From: CAVQBJ01 sp963819075
Lineage (GTDB): Bacteria; Actinomycetota; Thermoleophilia; Solirubrobacterales; Solirubrobacteraceae
Assembly (NCBI GenBank): GCA_963819075.1
Contig: CAWFUP010000008.1
Coordinates: forward strand, 1 to 64,000
Direction of reading: 5' to 3'
Length of the DNA stretch: 64,000 bases
The position numbers were made by a program, and so were the translations under genes. Positions 8,261 through 15,909 of the stretch are shown here, piece after piece. Numbering within the stretch: the stretch's first letter is position 1; each line of letters starts with the position of its first letter. The notes under the pieces were generated by a model, which was not told the origin of the DNA, made no database searches, and saw only the letters and a program-made list of their open reading frames with translations.

Positions 8261-9739
8261 ATGGGCAGCGGTCTGACCAGGCGTGAGATGTTGCGGACAG
8301 CGGCGATCGCCGGCGCGGGCGCCGGGCTGGCCGGCCTGGCCGCCGACCCCCTCCTGTCCCCCGTGCTCGCGGCCGCTCCGCGCCGTGGAACGCTCAAGGA
8401 CATCGAGCACGTCGTGGTGCTCATCCAGGAGAACCGCTCCTTCGATCACTACTTCGGCACGTTCCCGGGCGCGCGGGGCTTCGCCGACGCCGAGCAGTCC
8501 GTTCTCGCCCAGCCGGGATATCCAGCGCCGGGCTTCAACGGCAAGCTGCTGCCGTTCCACCTCAACACCAGCGGCCAGCCCCAGTGCTTCCCAGACATCA
8601 CGCACGACTGGGGTCCGCAGCACCAGAGCTGGAACGGGGGCGCGATGAACGGCTTCGTGCGCGCGCACCTGGCCGTCGATGGTCCGAGTGCCGGACCGGC
8701 CACGATGGGCTATTACGAGCAGCAGGACATTCCCTACTACTGGGCGCTGGCCGAGGCGTACACCCTCTGCGATGCCTACCACTGTTCGGTCATCGGGCCC
8801 ACCTATCCGAACCGGCTCCTGTCGGTCTCGGCCACGCTCGATCCGGCCGGACGGGCGGGCGGGCCGTTGCTGCACACGGCCACCACGGACTACGCCACCC
8901 TCATCGGCCGCTACGGCTGGACGACGATGTTCGAGCAGCTGCAGGCGCGCGGCATCAGCTGGAAGGTCTACAACGGCACCGGCGGCGGCTCGGTCGATAA
9001 CATGCTCGTCTTCTTCAAGCAATTCCAGAGCAACCCCGGGCTCGGCGCCCTCGGCCTGAAGCCGACGTACCCGGCCGACTTCCTGGCCGACCTCGAGAGT
9101 GGCGGACTCCCGCAGGTGTCGTGGCTGCTGACCGGCCTCGCTCAAACCGAGCACCCCGGGTTCTCCTCGGCCAAGGTCGGCGAGTTCGCCACCCGCCAGA
9201 TCCTCGAGGCGATCTGGTCCAAGCCGAAGCTGTGGGCCAAGACGGCGATCTTCATCACTTGGGATGAGAACGGAGGGTTCTTCGACCACGTCGCGCCGCC
9301 GACACCGCCCCCCGGCACTGCAGGCGAATACGTCACGGTCAGTCCGCTGCCGTCCGATGCAGCCGGCGTGGCCGGGCCGATCGGGCTCGGCTTCCGCGTG
9401 CCGATGATCGTTGTGTCGCCGTTCAGCCGCGGCGGATTCATCTCGTCGGACCGCTTCGACCACACCTCGATCCTGCGGTTCCTGGAGACGCGCTTCGGTG
9501 CCGAGGTGCCCAACCTGAGCGCCTGGCGACGCAAGACCACGGGCGACCTCACGAGCACGTTCAACTTCGTCGCGGCGCCGAGCAACGGCCTGCCCCGCCT
9601 CCCACCGGTCAACGTCACGACGACACAGCTCGGGAGCGGCGGCTGCACGACGACCCCGCCGTCGCCGGTGACCGTGCCGGCCAACGTCGCGCCCAAGCAG
9701 GTCAAGCGCAAGCCCCGCCGCCCAAGCGGCCTGAAGTAG
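8261..9739 (+). CDS. Tat-exported phosphoesterase (acid phosphatase/phospholipase C family)
   Basis: The 492-residue protein has a twin-arginine signal (LTRREMLRTAAIAG) and a long hydrophobic run, so export in folded form is expected. The mature part starts with IEHVVVLIQENRSFDHYFG, the conserved motif of the PF04185 phosphoesterases (non-haemolytic phospholipase C and acid phosphatase AcpA type). Later motifs include ITWDENGGFFDHV and a GFRVPMIVVSPFSRGG segment that complete the metal site. The C-terminus ends in a Lys/Arg-rich tail. ATG 8261 is chosen because it precedes the Tat motif and has AGGGGA upstream. It probably releases phosphate from organic phosphates or phospholipids outside the cell. 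Confidence 0.9.
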   Translation: MGSGLTRREMLRTAAIAGAGAGLAGLAADPLLSPVLAAAPRRGTLKDIEHVVVLIQENRSFDHYFGTFPGARGFADAEQSVLAQPGYPAPGFNGKLLPFHLNTSGQPQCFPDITHDWGPQHQSWNGGAMNGFVRAHLAVDGPSAGPATMGYYEQQDIPYYWALAEAYTLCDAYHCSVIGPTYPNRLLSVSATLDPAGRAGGPLLHTATTDYATLIGRYGWTTMFEQLQARGISWKVYNGTGGGSVDNMLVFFKQFQSNPGLGALGLKPTYPADFLADLESGGLPQVSWLLTGLAQTEHPGFSSAKVGEFATRQILEAIWSKPKLWAKTAIFITWDENGGFFDHVAPPTPPPGTAGEYVTVSPLPSDAAGVAGPIGLGFRVPMIVVSPFSRGGFISSDRFDHTSILRFLETRFGAEVPNLSAWRRKTTGDLTSTFNFVAAPSNGLPRLPPVNVTTTQLGSGGCTTTPPSPVTVPANVAPKQVKRKPRRPSGLK

Positions 9740-9790
9740 CTCGTCCGTCCACCGTGCACGGCCCGTCTCACGACGCCGCCGGGCGCGGTC

Positions 9791-9796
9791 TATAAT
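9791..9796 (+). promoter_or_regulatory. Probable -10 box of the tRNA-Gly promoter
   Basis: A perfect TATAAT lies 11 bp before the first tRNA base, consistent with a start point just ahead of the tRNA. No good -35 hexamer is evident at the expected distance (TCACGA at 9768-9773 is weak). Confidence 0.5.
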
Positions 9797-9807
9797 CGCC
9801 CGCTCGT

Positions 9808-9881
9808 GCGGATGTAGCTCAGTTGGCTAGAGCGTCTGCTTGCCATGCAGAAGGTCGAGGGTTCGAGTCCCTTCATCCGCT
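9808..9881 (+). tRNA. tRNA-Gly (anticodon GCC)
   Basis: The acceptor arms GCGGATG (9808-9814) and CATCCGC (9874-9880) pair fully, and base 9881 is the discriminator. The D arm contains AGCTCAGTTGG. The anticodon stem-loop is TCTGC-TTGCCAT-GCAGA, giving anticodon GCC. The T arm carries the GTTCGAGTC box. CCA is not encoded. The 3' portion from the anticodon loop onward is the integration target of the adjoining elements: it is repeated downstream at 14895, 32605 and 60495, and in part at 54394. Confidence 0.95.
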
Positions 9882-9883
9882 TC
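9837..9883 (+). repeat. Attachment site copy 1 (tRNA-Gly 3' end, element 1 left end)
   Basis: These 47 bp, from the anticodon stem to two bases past the discriminator, recur without mismatch at 14895-14941. Copies at 32605-32648 (44 bp, one mismatch) and 60495-60536 (42 bp identical) are shorter. Tyrosine integrases commonly recombine in tRNA 3' ends and leave this pattern. The integrase gene begins about 100 bp downstream. Confidence 0.88.
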
Positions 9884-9888
9884 GGAAG

Positions 9889-9910
9889 AGCCCCGCTCAG
9901 CGGGGCTTTT
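9889..9910 (+). terminator. Rho-independent terminator after tRNA-Gly
   Basis: AGCCCCG (9889-9895) pairs with CGGGGCT (9901-9907) around a CTCAG loop and is followed by TTTT. It ends the tRNA transcript. Confidence 0.8.
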
Positions 9911-9942
9911 CTCGTTCTCCGGGCGTGCGCTGACGACGAGCG

Positions 9943-9961
9943 TGTCCCGAAAATGTCCCAA
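9943..9961 (+). repeat. Paired TGTCCC repeats beside the left attachment site (likely integrase arm sites)
   Basis: TGTCCCGA (9943-9950) and TGTCCCAA (9954-9961) are direct repeats 11 bp apart between the attachment site and the integrase start. The same pair occurs inside the opposite end at 14794-14813 (TGTCCCAG, TGTCCCGA). This placement fits arm-type binding sites of the element's integrase or excisionase. Binding is inferred. Confidence 0.5.
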
Positions 9962-9981
9962 GCGAAGCGTACGTTGACGGG

Positions 9982-11216
9982 ATGGTCGAGCCCGTTGCCA
10001 GCGGCCCCAGCGGCCACGTCTTCCGCGTCGAGCGCAAGCGCGGACCGGTTTGGTACGCGAAGTACCGCCTCCCCGACGGGCGACAGGTACAGCGCAAGCT
10101 CGGGCCGGCCTGGACGAGGCGCGGCCGGCCGGCCGCCGGCTACCTGACGAAGCGGCTGGCCGAGGACTGGCTGTACGAGACGCTCGCTGCAGCCCGGCGC
10201 GGGACGCTCCCCGGCGCCGTGCGTACCGGAGCGACATTCGATGACGCCGTGGCAGAATGGCTGCGCTACGTCGAGCACGACCGCGACTGCAAGCCCTCGA
10301 CGCTGTCGCACTACCGCTCGACGGTCAACGCGCACCTGCGTCCAGCGTTCTCAGGCATGCGCATCGAGGACATCACGACGCGCCAGATTGAGGCCTGGCG
10401 CTCGACGTTGGGGCGCGAGCGGACGAAGCCGGTAAGCAACCGTACGCGCGACAACGCCGTCGGGGTTCTGCATGGCGTCCTCGAGCGCGCCCGCAAGGTG
10501 TTTGGTCTCCCCCACAACCCGGCGGCGGACATCGAGCCGCTGCGCGAACGCTATGACGCGACGCGCTTCGCCTTCTATTCCCCTGAGGAGGTCTTGGCGC
10601 TCGCCCGCGCCGCGGCAAGCGAGCAGGACGCGGCGATCTTCCTCACCGCTGCCTACACCGGTCTGCGTCGCGGCGAGCTCGTCGCGCTGCGCTGGCGCGA
10701 CGTGGACTTCTCCCGCGACGCCATCCGCGTCCGTGGCAGCTACGCAACGGCGAGCTCACGCTTCCGAAATCCGGAAAGGGCCGTGCCGTGCCAATGGTCG
10801 CCTCGGTGGCCACGGTCCTCGCCCGCCTGGGTCAGCGCGACCACAAGACCGGCGAGGACGACCTCGTCTTCCTCGGTGAGCGCGGCGCCTACCTCGACGG
10901 CAGCGCGCTTCGCCGACGCTACCTCGCGGCTCAGCAGTCAGCCGGGCTGCGACCGATCCGCTTCCACGACCTGCGCCACACGTTCGGCACGCTGGCCGCA
11001 CGCGGCGCGGAATCGCTCGTCGAGGTGCAGGCGTGGATGGGTCACGCGGAGATACGCACCACGCAGCGCTACACGCACTACCGCGAGCAGGCTGGAGCCG
11101 CGCGGCGACTGGAGCGCGCGTTCGGCGCGGACACGGACAAGCAGGCGCTGCCGGCCACGAGCGGTGCCATGTGGGAGTCAGCCGATCAAGAAAATCGCGC
11201 AGATGCCGATATTTAG
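9982..11216 (+). pseudogene. Tyrosine-type site-specific integrase, frameshifted
   Basis: Read through one shift, this is a complete phage/ICE-type integrase of about 410 residues. It has an N-terminal arm-binding region (FRVERKRGPVWYAKYRLPDG), a SAM-like core-binding domain, and a catalytic domain. Catalytic residues are Arg in YTGLRRGELVALRW, HxxR in HDLRHTFG, and GH...Tyr in WMGHAEIRTTQRYTHY. The frame is lost near 10744-10747: one base is missing in GCAACGG, where GCAAACGG would give YANGELTLPKSGKGRAV. The second half then continues to the stop at 11216. The neighbouring tRNA repeat and TGTCCC repeats identify its target. It is inactive unless the shift is a sequencing error or programmed. 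Confidence 0.85.
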
Positions 11217-11269
11217 GCAATACCACCAGTCTCGTGTTACGCTGCTTTCAGCGATCAGAAGGGCGCCCG

Positions 11270-11536
11270 ATGCCCGCCGTAGGCGCACAACCAAAGCTGC
11301 TGACCACCAAGCAGACCGCCGAACTGCTCAACGTCAGCACGCGCACCGTGCTCAACTGGATCGACACCGACAAGGTGCCCTACCTGCGCCTGCCCGGCGG
11401 CGACTACCGCATCCCCCTCTCCGGACTCCTCGCATCGCTGTCGGGCACCTACCAGCTCGACGAGGAGCTGCGGGTCCTGGACGCACGCCACTCCGAGCTG
11501 AGCGACGAGGACGTCCAAGCCGCACTCGACGAGTAG
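11270..11536 (+). CDS. Excisionase-fold HTH protein, probable antitoxin of the next gene
   Basis: The 88-residue protein has a MerR/excisionase-type helix-turn-helix (LLTTKQTAELLNVSTRTVLN, then WIDTDKVPYLRLPGGDYRIP) at about residues 10-55. A C-terminal acidic helical tail follows (LSDEDVQAALDE). Small proteins of this shape act either as recombination directionality factors or as antitoxins of PIN toxins. The PIN gene starts 28 bp downstream in the same direction, favouring an antitoxin. Its place right after an integrase also fits an excisionase. Both remain open. Confidence 0.75.
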   Translation: MPAVGAQPKLLTTKQTAELLNVSTRTVLNWIDTDKVPYLRLPGGDYRIPLSGLLASLSGTYQLDEELRVLDARHSELSDEDVQAALDE

Positions 11537-11564
11537 CACCGGACCGGCGACCGTAGGGCGGTAC

Positions 11565-12257
11565 GTGCGCCCCGTCGTCATCGATACGAGCGTCGTGCTG
11601 CCAGCGCTGCTCTCCCCCAAGGGCTACCGAAGGCGGTTCCTGGTGGTGCTCGCGTTCGGGGCACTCGCGGCGCGACGAGACCTGCTCCGCCTCGAGGCCG
11701 ACGCCTTGGAGGCCGATGCACTCGCAAGCGGCGGGGCGCTCGGCGGCCTACCGCTGCAGACGCTCGTTGAACGCGCCGAGGCCGACCGCGCCAACCTCCG
11801 CGAGCGCCTTCCCTACGGTTGCCCGGATGATTGGCGCCTAGTCGCATCCCGACCGGTGGTCGCCGAGTACGAGCGAAAGCTCCGGGAAGCCGGACGCCGG
11901 CTGGACCCCAAGCTCACCGACGCCGAGATCGAGACGGCTCGCCGTGTCATCACGAGCCTATGCACCGACATGACCGCGGACTTCGATCCCGACCAGATCC
12001 CTGGCTACACCGTCGACCGCGGCGACGATGCGTTCGTCCACACCGCGCTGCTCGCCGACGCCACCTGGCTCATCGCCGACGCTCGCCACATCGCCGCTGA
12101 CCGTAGCGGCGTGACCGAGTACCGACAGCCGGGTTCGGAGCGGATGGTCTCGGCGGTCATGTTCAGCCACTTCCTGGAGCATCTGACCGACGTCGACCTC
12201 GACGACGTCGAGCCGGACCTGCTCCACGCCGCGCTCCGGCCAATCCCGCCGCGCTGA
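11565..12257 (+). CDS. PIN-domain protein, probable ribonuclease toxin
   Basis: From GTG 11565 the 230-residue product starts VVIDTSVVLPALL, the first acidic motif of PIN nucleases. It later has RPVVAEYERKL and GDDAFVHTALLADATWLIADARHI, which carry further metal-binding acidic residues. It is longer than typical VapC (about 130) because of an insertion at about residues 35-95 rich in Leu, Arg and Glu. The upstream HTH gene is a likely partner antitoxin. PIN toxins cleave tRNA or other RNA; the target here is unknown. Inside a mobile element such a pair would stabilise inheritance. Confidence 0.78.
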   Translation: MRPVVIDTSVVLPALLSPKGYRRRFLVVLAFGALAARRDLLRLEADALEADALASGGALGGLPLQTLVERAEADRANLRERLPYGCPDDWRLVASRPVVAEYERKLREAGRRLDPKLTDAEIETARRVITSLCTDMTADFDPDQIPGYTVDRGDDAFVHTALLADATWLIADARHIAADRSGVTEYRQPGSERMVSAVMFSHFLEHLTDVDLDDVEPDLLHAALRPIPPR

Positions 12258-12311
12258 CCCCCCGGGCCTCGGCACACGCGCCCGTTGACGTCCGTCCAGG
12301 CTGACCCGACG

Positions 12312-12453
12312 GCCAGCTTTGTCTGGCAAGGTCGGCGGCAGCCGACCTGAGAGCAAGAAAGCGCCGGGACCGGAACGGGTCAAGCTCGGGCCGTCAGGCC
12401 CGGCCGAAGGCCGCCCCGAAGAGGCGAGCTTGACGCGGGCCGGGGCCGGCGCT
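12312..12453. other. Densely structured intergenic region (nested stems, cloverleaf-like)
   Basis: Several perfect inverted repeats are packed together. They are GCCAG/CTGGC (12312-12327), AGGTCGGC/GCCGACCT (12329-12348), an outer stem AGCGCCGG/CCGGCGCT (12360-12367 with 12446-12453), and an inner stem GTCAAGCTC/GAGCTTGAC (12379-12387 with 12426-12434). The inner stem encloses two hairpins (12388-12401 and 12401-12413). The block lies inside a 13-bp direct repeat CGGGCCTCGGCAC (12263-12275 and 12478-12490). No coding signal was found. It could be a structured RNA, a folded DNA recombination site, or a small mobile unit. I do not recognise the family. Confidence 0.5.
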
Positions 12454-12530
12454 ACCTCGCTCAACGCCCCGTGTTTGCGGGCCTCGGCACCCCGGTGCGT
12501 ATAGTCTGCGCGGTTGTCGCCGTCAACAAC

Positions 12531-12735
12531 GAGTCTGGCGCCGAGCCTCCCGCGACGACGGCTGGACGCAATCGGTGTGCAGCGCAGTCCGCCGTCGCCG
12601 TCCGCACGGCGTCGACGGCGACTCCTCATGAACGTTCCCGAGGGGCCACCGGGGAGTGGCGGGGCGTTTGGTGTCGGGGCGGCTCAGTCCGCACCTCTCG
12701 GCCCCGAGTGCCGCCTAAACCCGATAGGTAGACTC
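12531..12735 (+). promoter_or_regulatory. Possible c-di-AMP (ydaO/yuaA-type) riboswitch leader
   Basis: In order, the leader of the beta-helix gene shows GGCGCCGAGCC near its start, GAACGTTCCCGAGGGGCCAC with CGGGGAGTGGCGG in the middle, and CCCGAGTGCCGCC followed by TAAACCCGATAGGTAGA at the end. These resemble three conserved blocks I recall from actinobacterial ydaO-type leaders: GGCGCUGAGUCC; GGAACGGGGGACC with GGGGUGAAU; and CCCGAACCCGUCAGCUAACCCGGUAGGCG. Such leaders often control secreted wall-associated proteins. The match is by eye and imperfect, and no covariance search was possible. Confidence 0.4.
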
Positions 12736-12787
12736 CCGCGACACTACGCCGCCGTGGGGCGGCGCCGAACGCGACCCGGGGGGCGTC

Positions 12788-14770
12788 ATGCCGCGTAGAG
12801 CGTCACATCGGCACTTGGCAGATCGACGGCGGTACACGCCCGGGTTGTTGCTGGTCGTCGGAATGCTGCTGCTGGCCCTGCTGGTCGCGCCCGCTGCGTG
12901 GGCGTCGCAGCCGGCGATCCTGAATACGTTCACGGTGTCCAATGCCACCGACTCTGCCACCCCTGGCTCTTGATCGCTGCGCGCAGCGATCAACGCGGTC
13001 AACGCCGATAACGTGCCCCGGCCCTCGACGGACGCGATCGTGGTCTCGGGTGGTCCGTTTACGATCACGCCGCACACGCCGCTGCCGCAGATCACCAACC
13101 CGGTGACGCTCGAGGGGGCCGGGATCACGATCGACGACGCCTCGGTCCCGATAGCTCCCGGGTCGGCGCTGACCGACGCGCTCGTGCTGGCGGCGGGCAG
13201 TGACGGCAGCACGGTCAGCGGTCTGACGATCGTGGGCGCGACCGGCGGGGCGGGGATCGCGATCGTATCCTCCGATGACACGATCACCGGAAACAAGCTC
13301 GGCAGCGCCGCTGCTCCCAACAAGTTCGGGATCACGGTGTTCTCGTCGAACAACACGATCGGCGGCACGGCGGCGTCCGCGGGCAACGTGATCTCGGGGA
13401 ACACCCGCGACGGGATCTTCGTGATTGGGCCGATCGAGCCGCCCAATCCGCCCGGACCACCCGTGACCGGCAACGTGATCGAGGGCAACACGATCGGCTC
13501 GACGACCGGGGCCGGGAACGGCAACGCCGGCGTGGAGATCGGCTTTGGCGCCACTGACAACACGGTTGGTGGAACGGCCGCGGGCGCCGGCAACGTGATC
13601 TCCGGCAACGGCGCGACCGGCAACGGCACGCCCGGCGATGTGGGGCCGGGTGTGCTCGTCCAAGGCGCAGGCACCAGCGCGAACGTGATCGAAGGCGACT
13701 TCATCGGCACCGGCCCGGCCGGTCCGGTCGGCACACCGAACCCAAACACCAGGGCCGGGGTCACGTTCACGGATTCAGCCAGTGGTAACTCAGTGATCGA
13801 CGGGACGGTGGTAGCTGGGAGTGGCACGCCCGCGATCGATGCCGGTGGCCTCGCCAACCAGGTCTCGATGGTGTCCCTCGCCGGCGGCCCGATGCCGCTC
13901 ATCAGCGGCGGCCAGGGCGGGACGGTGACCGCGGGAGCAGCGAGCGCCAGCGGCAGCAGTGTGTCGATCCCGGTGACGGTGACCGGTGCGCAACCGAACG
14001 TCTCGGTCGAGGTCGACCTGCTCGACGGCGCGTGCACGGGCAGCACCGCGAGTCTCCCCTATCTCACCGGCGCCACCACCAACGTCACGACCGACGCTTC
14101 GGGCAACGGCACGGGCACGATCACGGCCAGCGGCGATCCGCCGTTGCCGGTGTTCGAAGCCTCCGATGCTGACGGCCCGCTCAGCCTGAACGACCCGTGC
14201 CCCCAACCCACCGCGACGATGCCCACGAGCCCGAGTACTGCGGCGCCGAGCAGCACCGCATCGACGTCCGGCGGCTCCTCGGCCTCATCGCACACCACCT
14301 CTACGACGACGACCACCACCTCAACGACGTCCGCCGCCCCGAGCGGCCCGCCACCGGTGCCGCAGTTCGGCCCGCCGAGCGTCAACGGAGACGCGGCGAT
14401 CCTGTCGATCGGATGCCTAGGCTCGCCGGGAGGGGAACTCGGTGTACAGATCGAACTCTGTGAGCTGCTCGTCCTCCTGACGGGCGAGGAGGGTGCCAAC
14501 GCACAGCAATCAAACCTCGCTGGTGCGGCGAAATCGCACCGCACCAAACCACGCATCAAGACCGTCGTCCTGGGCAGCGAGAAGGTCACGATCCAGGCCG
14601 GCAAGAGCGAGAACGTCCGCGTCACGCTCAACCCGGCCGGCCGGCGTCTGCTGGCCCGGAAGCACCGGTTGACCGTCAAGCTCACGATCACCGACAACGG
14701 CCGCACAGTGCACAGTCAGACGATCGTCTTCAAGACAAACGCGAAGGTCAAGCACAAACGTCGCGCCTGA
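12788..14770 (+). pseudogene. Secreted right-handed beta-helix surface protein, interrupted by an in-frame TGA
   Basis: The gene encodes a signal peptide (LLLVVGMLLLALLVAPAAWA) and then SNATDSATPGS. An in-frame TGA follows at 12971-12973, and the same frame continues with SLRAAINAVNADNV. NosD-like beta-helix repeats follow (NVISGN, NVIEGNTIG, GNKLGSAAAP). After these come a Ser/Thr-rich linker, a Cys-containing segment (GVQIELCELLVLLTG) and a Lys-rich end domain (VLGSEKVTIQAGKSENVRV). Without the stop it would be a 660-residue exported adhesin-like or wall protein. The stop lies inside a 24-bp perfect palindrome (12970-12993). The C-terminal domain is nearly repeated at 35223-35723. Confidence 0.75.
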
Positions 14771-14793
14771 GCCTGGTCCGCCTCGTCGGACCG

Positions 14794-14813
14794 TGTCCCA
14801 GACCATGTCCCGA
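14794..14813 (+). repeat. Paired TGTCCC repeats beside the right end of element 1
   Basis: TGTCCCAG (14794-14801) and TGTCCCGA (14806-14813) are direct repeats 12 bp apart, 80 bp inside attachment copy 2. They match the pair at 9943-9961 inside the left end, as expected of integrase arm sites on both sides of one element. Confidence 0.5.
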
Positions 14814-14894
14814 CCTCAGCAAATCTGCGTGAATTTGACCGCACTCCAGCGCACTCAAAACGGCTCTACAGAGCCAAAGATCACCTCCCTGGCT

Positions 14895-14941
14895 TGCTTG
14901 CCATGCAGAAGGTCGAGGGTTCGAGTCCCTTCATCCGCTTC
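14895..14941 (+). repeat. Attachment site copy 2 (tRNA-Gly 3' end repeat)
   Basis: This is a 47-bp exact direct repeat of 9837-9883. No D arm or 5' acceptor strand precedes it, so it is only the 3' part of the tRNA. It marks the right end of element 1 and the left end of the next one. Confidence 0.88.
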
Positions 14942-14944
14942 ACA

Positions 14945-14970
14945 GAAAGGCCCGCAAAGGCGGGCCTTTC
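14945..14970 (+). terminator. Hairpin terminator downstream of attachment copy 2
   Basis: GAAAGGCCCG (14945-14954) pairs with CGGGCCTTTC (14961-14970) and is followed by TCTTT. A near-identical hairpin follows attachment copy 3 (32652-32679), so element ends carry their own replacement tRNA terminator. Confidence 0.75.
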
Positions 14971-15011
14971 TCTTTGCCGCGATCCGGCCGATTAGGCGAT
15001 TTAGTGGGCGC

Positions 15012-15033
15012 GTCTACCAGCCCTGTCTACCAA
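15012..15033 (+). repeat. Paired GTCTACCA repeats right of attachment copy 2
   Basis: GTCTACCAG (15012-15020) and GTCTACCAA (15025-15033) are direct repeats 13 bp apart. GTATACCAAC/GTCTACCAAC occurs at the same relative place after attachment copy 3 (32728-32750). They may be arm-type sites for a second integrase no longer present. Confidence 0.35.
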
Positions 15034-15118
15034 ACTCGTGGCCCAGAAAAGCGCGGGCATCCCGGCGCCGGGACCACGCGAAGCTCGGCGATGCGGTCGG
15101 CGTCGTCTCGGCGTAGAG

Positions 15119-15808
15119 TCAGGCCACTTCGGCCGACGCCGGCGCATCGATGGCGAGATACGAAACGAGAGCGCCGCGCACGGCGACGCGCGCGCGGTGC
15201 AGTAGCACCCTCTGGTTGGTCTGGCTGATCCCGAGGTGCTCGCACACTTCGGGTCCGCTGAAGCCGTGGATGTCTCGCAGCGCGATGACCGTGCGCTGGG
15301 TCGGCGCGAGGTCGCTGATCCGGTCGTTGATGATGGCCATGAGTTCGTAGTCCTCGACGTGGCGCTCGGGTGACCTCTCTGGCGTGGCCGTGGAGGGGCG
15401 CTGACGGGTTCCCCGACAGTCGTCGCTGAGCCAGTCGAGGGCATTCCCGACATCATCGTTCCCGTCAGCATCAGCGCCGCGCACCCGCAGGCTCGACCAG
15501 GGCAGCGTGCGGGCCTCGCTGACGCCGCGCGTCTTGGCGCGGTTGACGAGGATGGTGAAGATCCACGTCTTCAGCGCGCTGCGCCCCTCGAAGCGATCGA
15601 TGCCGAGGAGCACCACCATCCAGGTCTCCTGAACGACGTCGCTCGCCGTATCGGGATCGCGCACGTAATTGCGCGCCACCCGGTGCATGGCCCGCTGGTG
15701 GCGCCTGACCAGCGTCTGGTAGACGAGGTCATCGCGGCGGCGCAGACCGGCGACGACGGCCACGTCCTCGCGCGACAGCGCGTGCCTCGGGGTGTCCGGC
15801 GGTCGCAT
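15119..15808 (-). CDS. ECF-type RNA polymerase sigma factor
   Basis: The 229-residue protein has sigma region 2 (YQTLVRRHQRAMHRVARNYV, then SDVVQETWMVVLLGIDRFEG and LKTWIFTILVNRAKTR). An acidic linker of about 60 residues follows, then sigma region 4 (LAPTQRTVIALRDIHGFSGP with EVCEHLGISQTNQRVLLHRA). It lacks regions 1 and 3, as in group 4 (ECF) sigma factors, which redirect RNA polymerase under stress. No anti-sigma gene is adjacent, so its control is unknown. It is the first gene of element 2. Confidence 0.9.
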   Translation of the reverse strand: MRPPDTPRHALSREDVAVVAGLRRRDDLVYQTLVRRHQRAMHRVARNYVRDPDTASDVVQETWMVVLLGIDRFEGRSALKTWIFTILVNRAKTRGVSEARTLPWSSLRVRGADADGNDDVGNALDWLSDDCRGTRQRPSTATPERSPERHVEDYELMAIINDRISDLAPTQRTVIALRDIHGFSGPEVCEHLGISQTNQRVLLHRARVAVRGALVSYLAIDAPASAEVA

Positions 15809-15909
15809 CGCGCGGACCTAATCAGACGCGGAGCGGCCCGTTGGGCGGAGTGTCGCGCATCCGACACTTCTCGCGGAGGATCGCGACACGGCGACGAGCG
15901 CCGTGCTGC

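Noticed and set aside
8204..9463. A 419-codon minus-strand frame opposite the phosphoesterase
   Set aside because: It is a codon-bias shadow of the Tat-exported phosphoesterase, which has a full signal peptide and active-site motif.
12971..12991. Selenocysteine insertion at the in-frame TGA with the following hairpin
   Set aside because: The hairpin is a plain palindrome without bacterial SECIS loop features or spacing, the protein family is not a known selenoprotein, and no sel genes are seen. A nonsense change is simpler.
14895..14941. A second tRNA-Gly gene (also at 32605 and 60495)
   Set aside because: Only the 3' half is present. There is no D arm or 5' acceptor strand, so these are attachment repeats, not tRNA genes.
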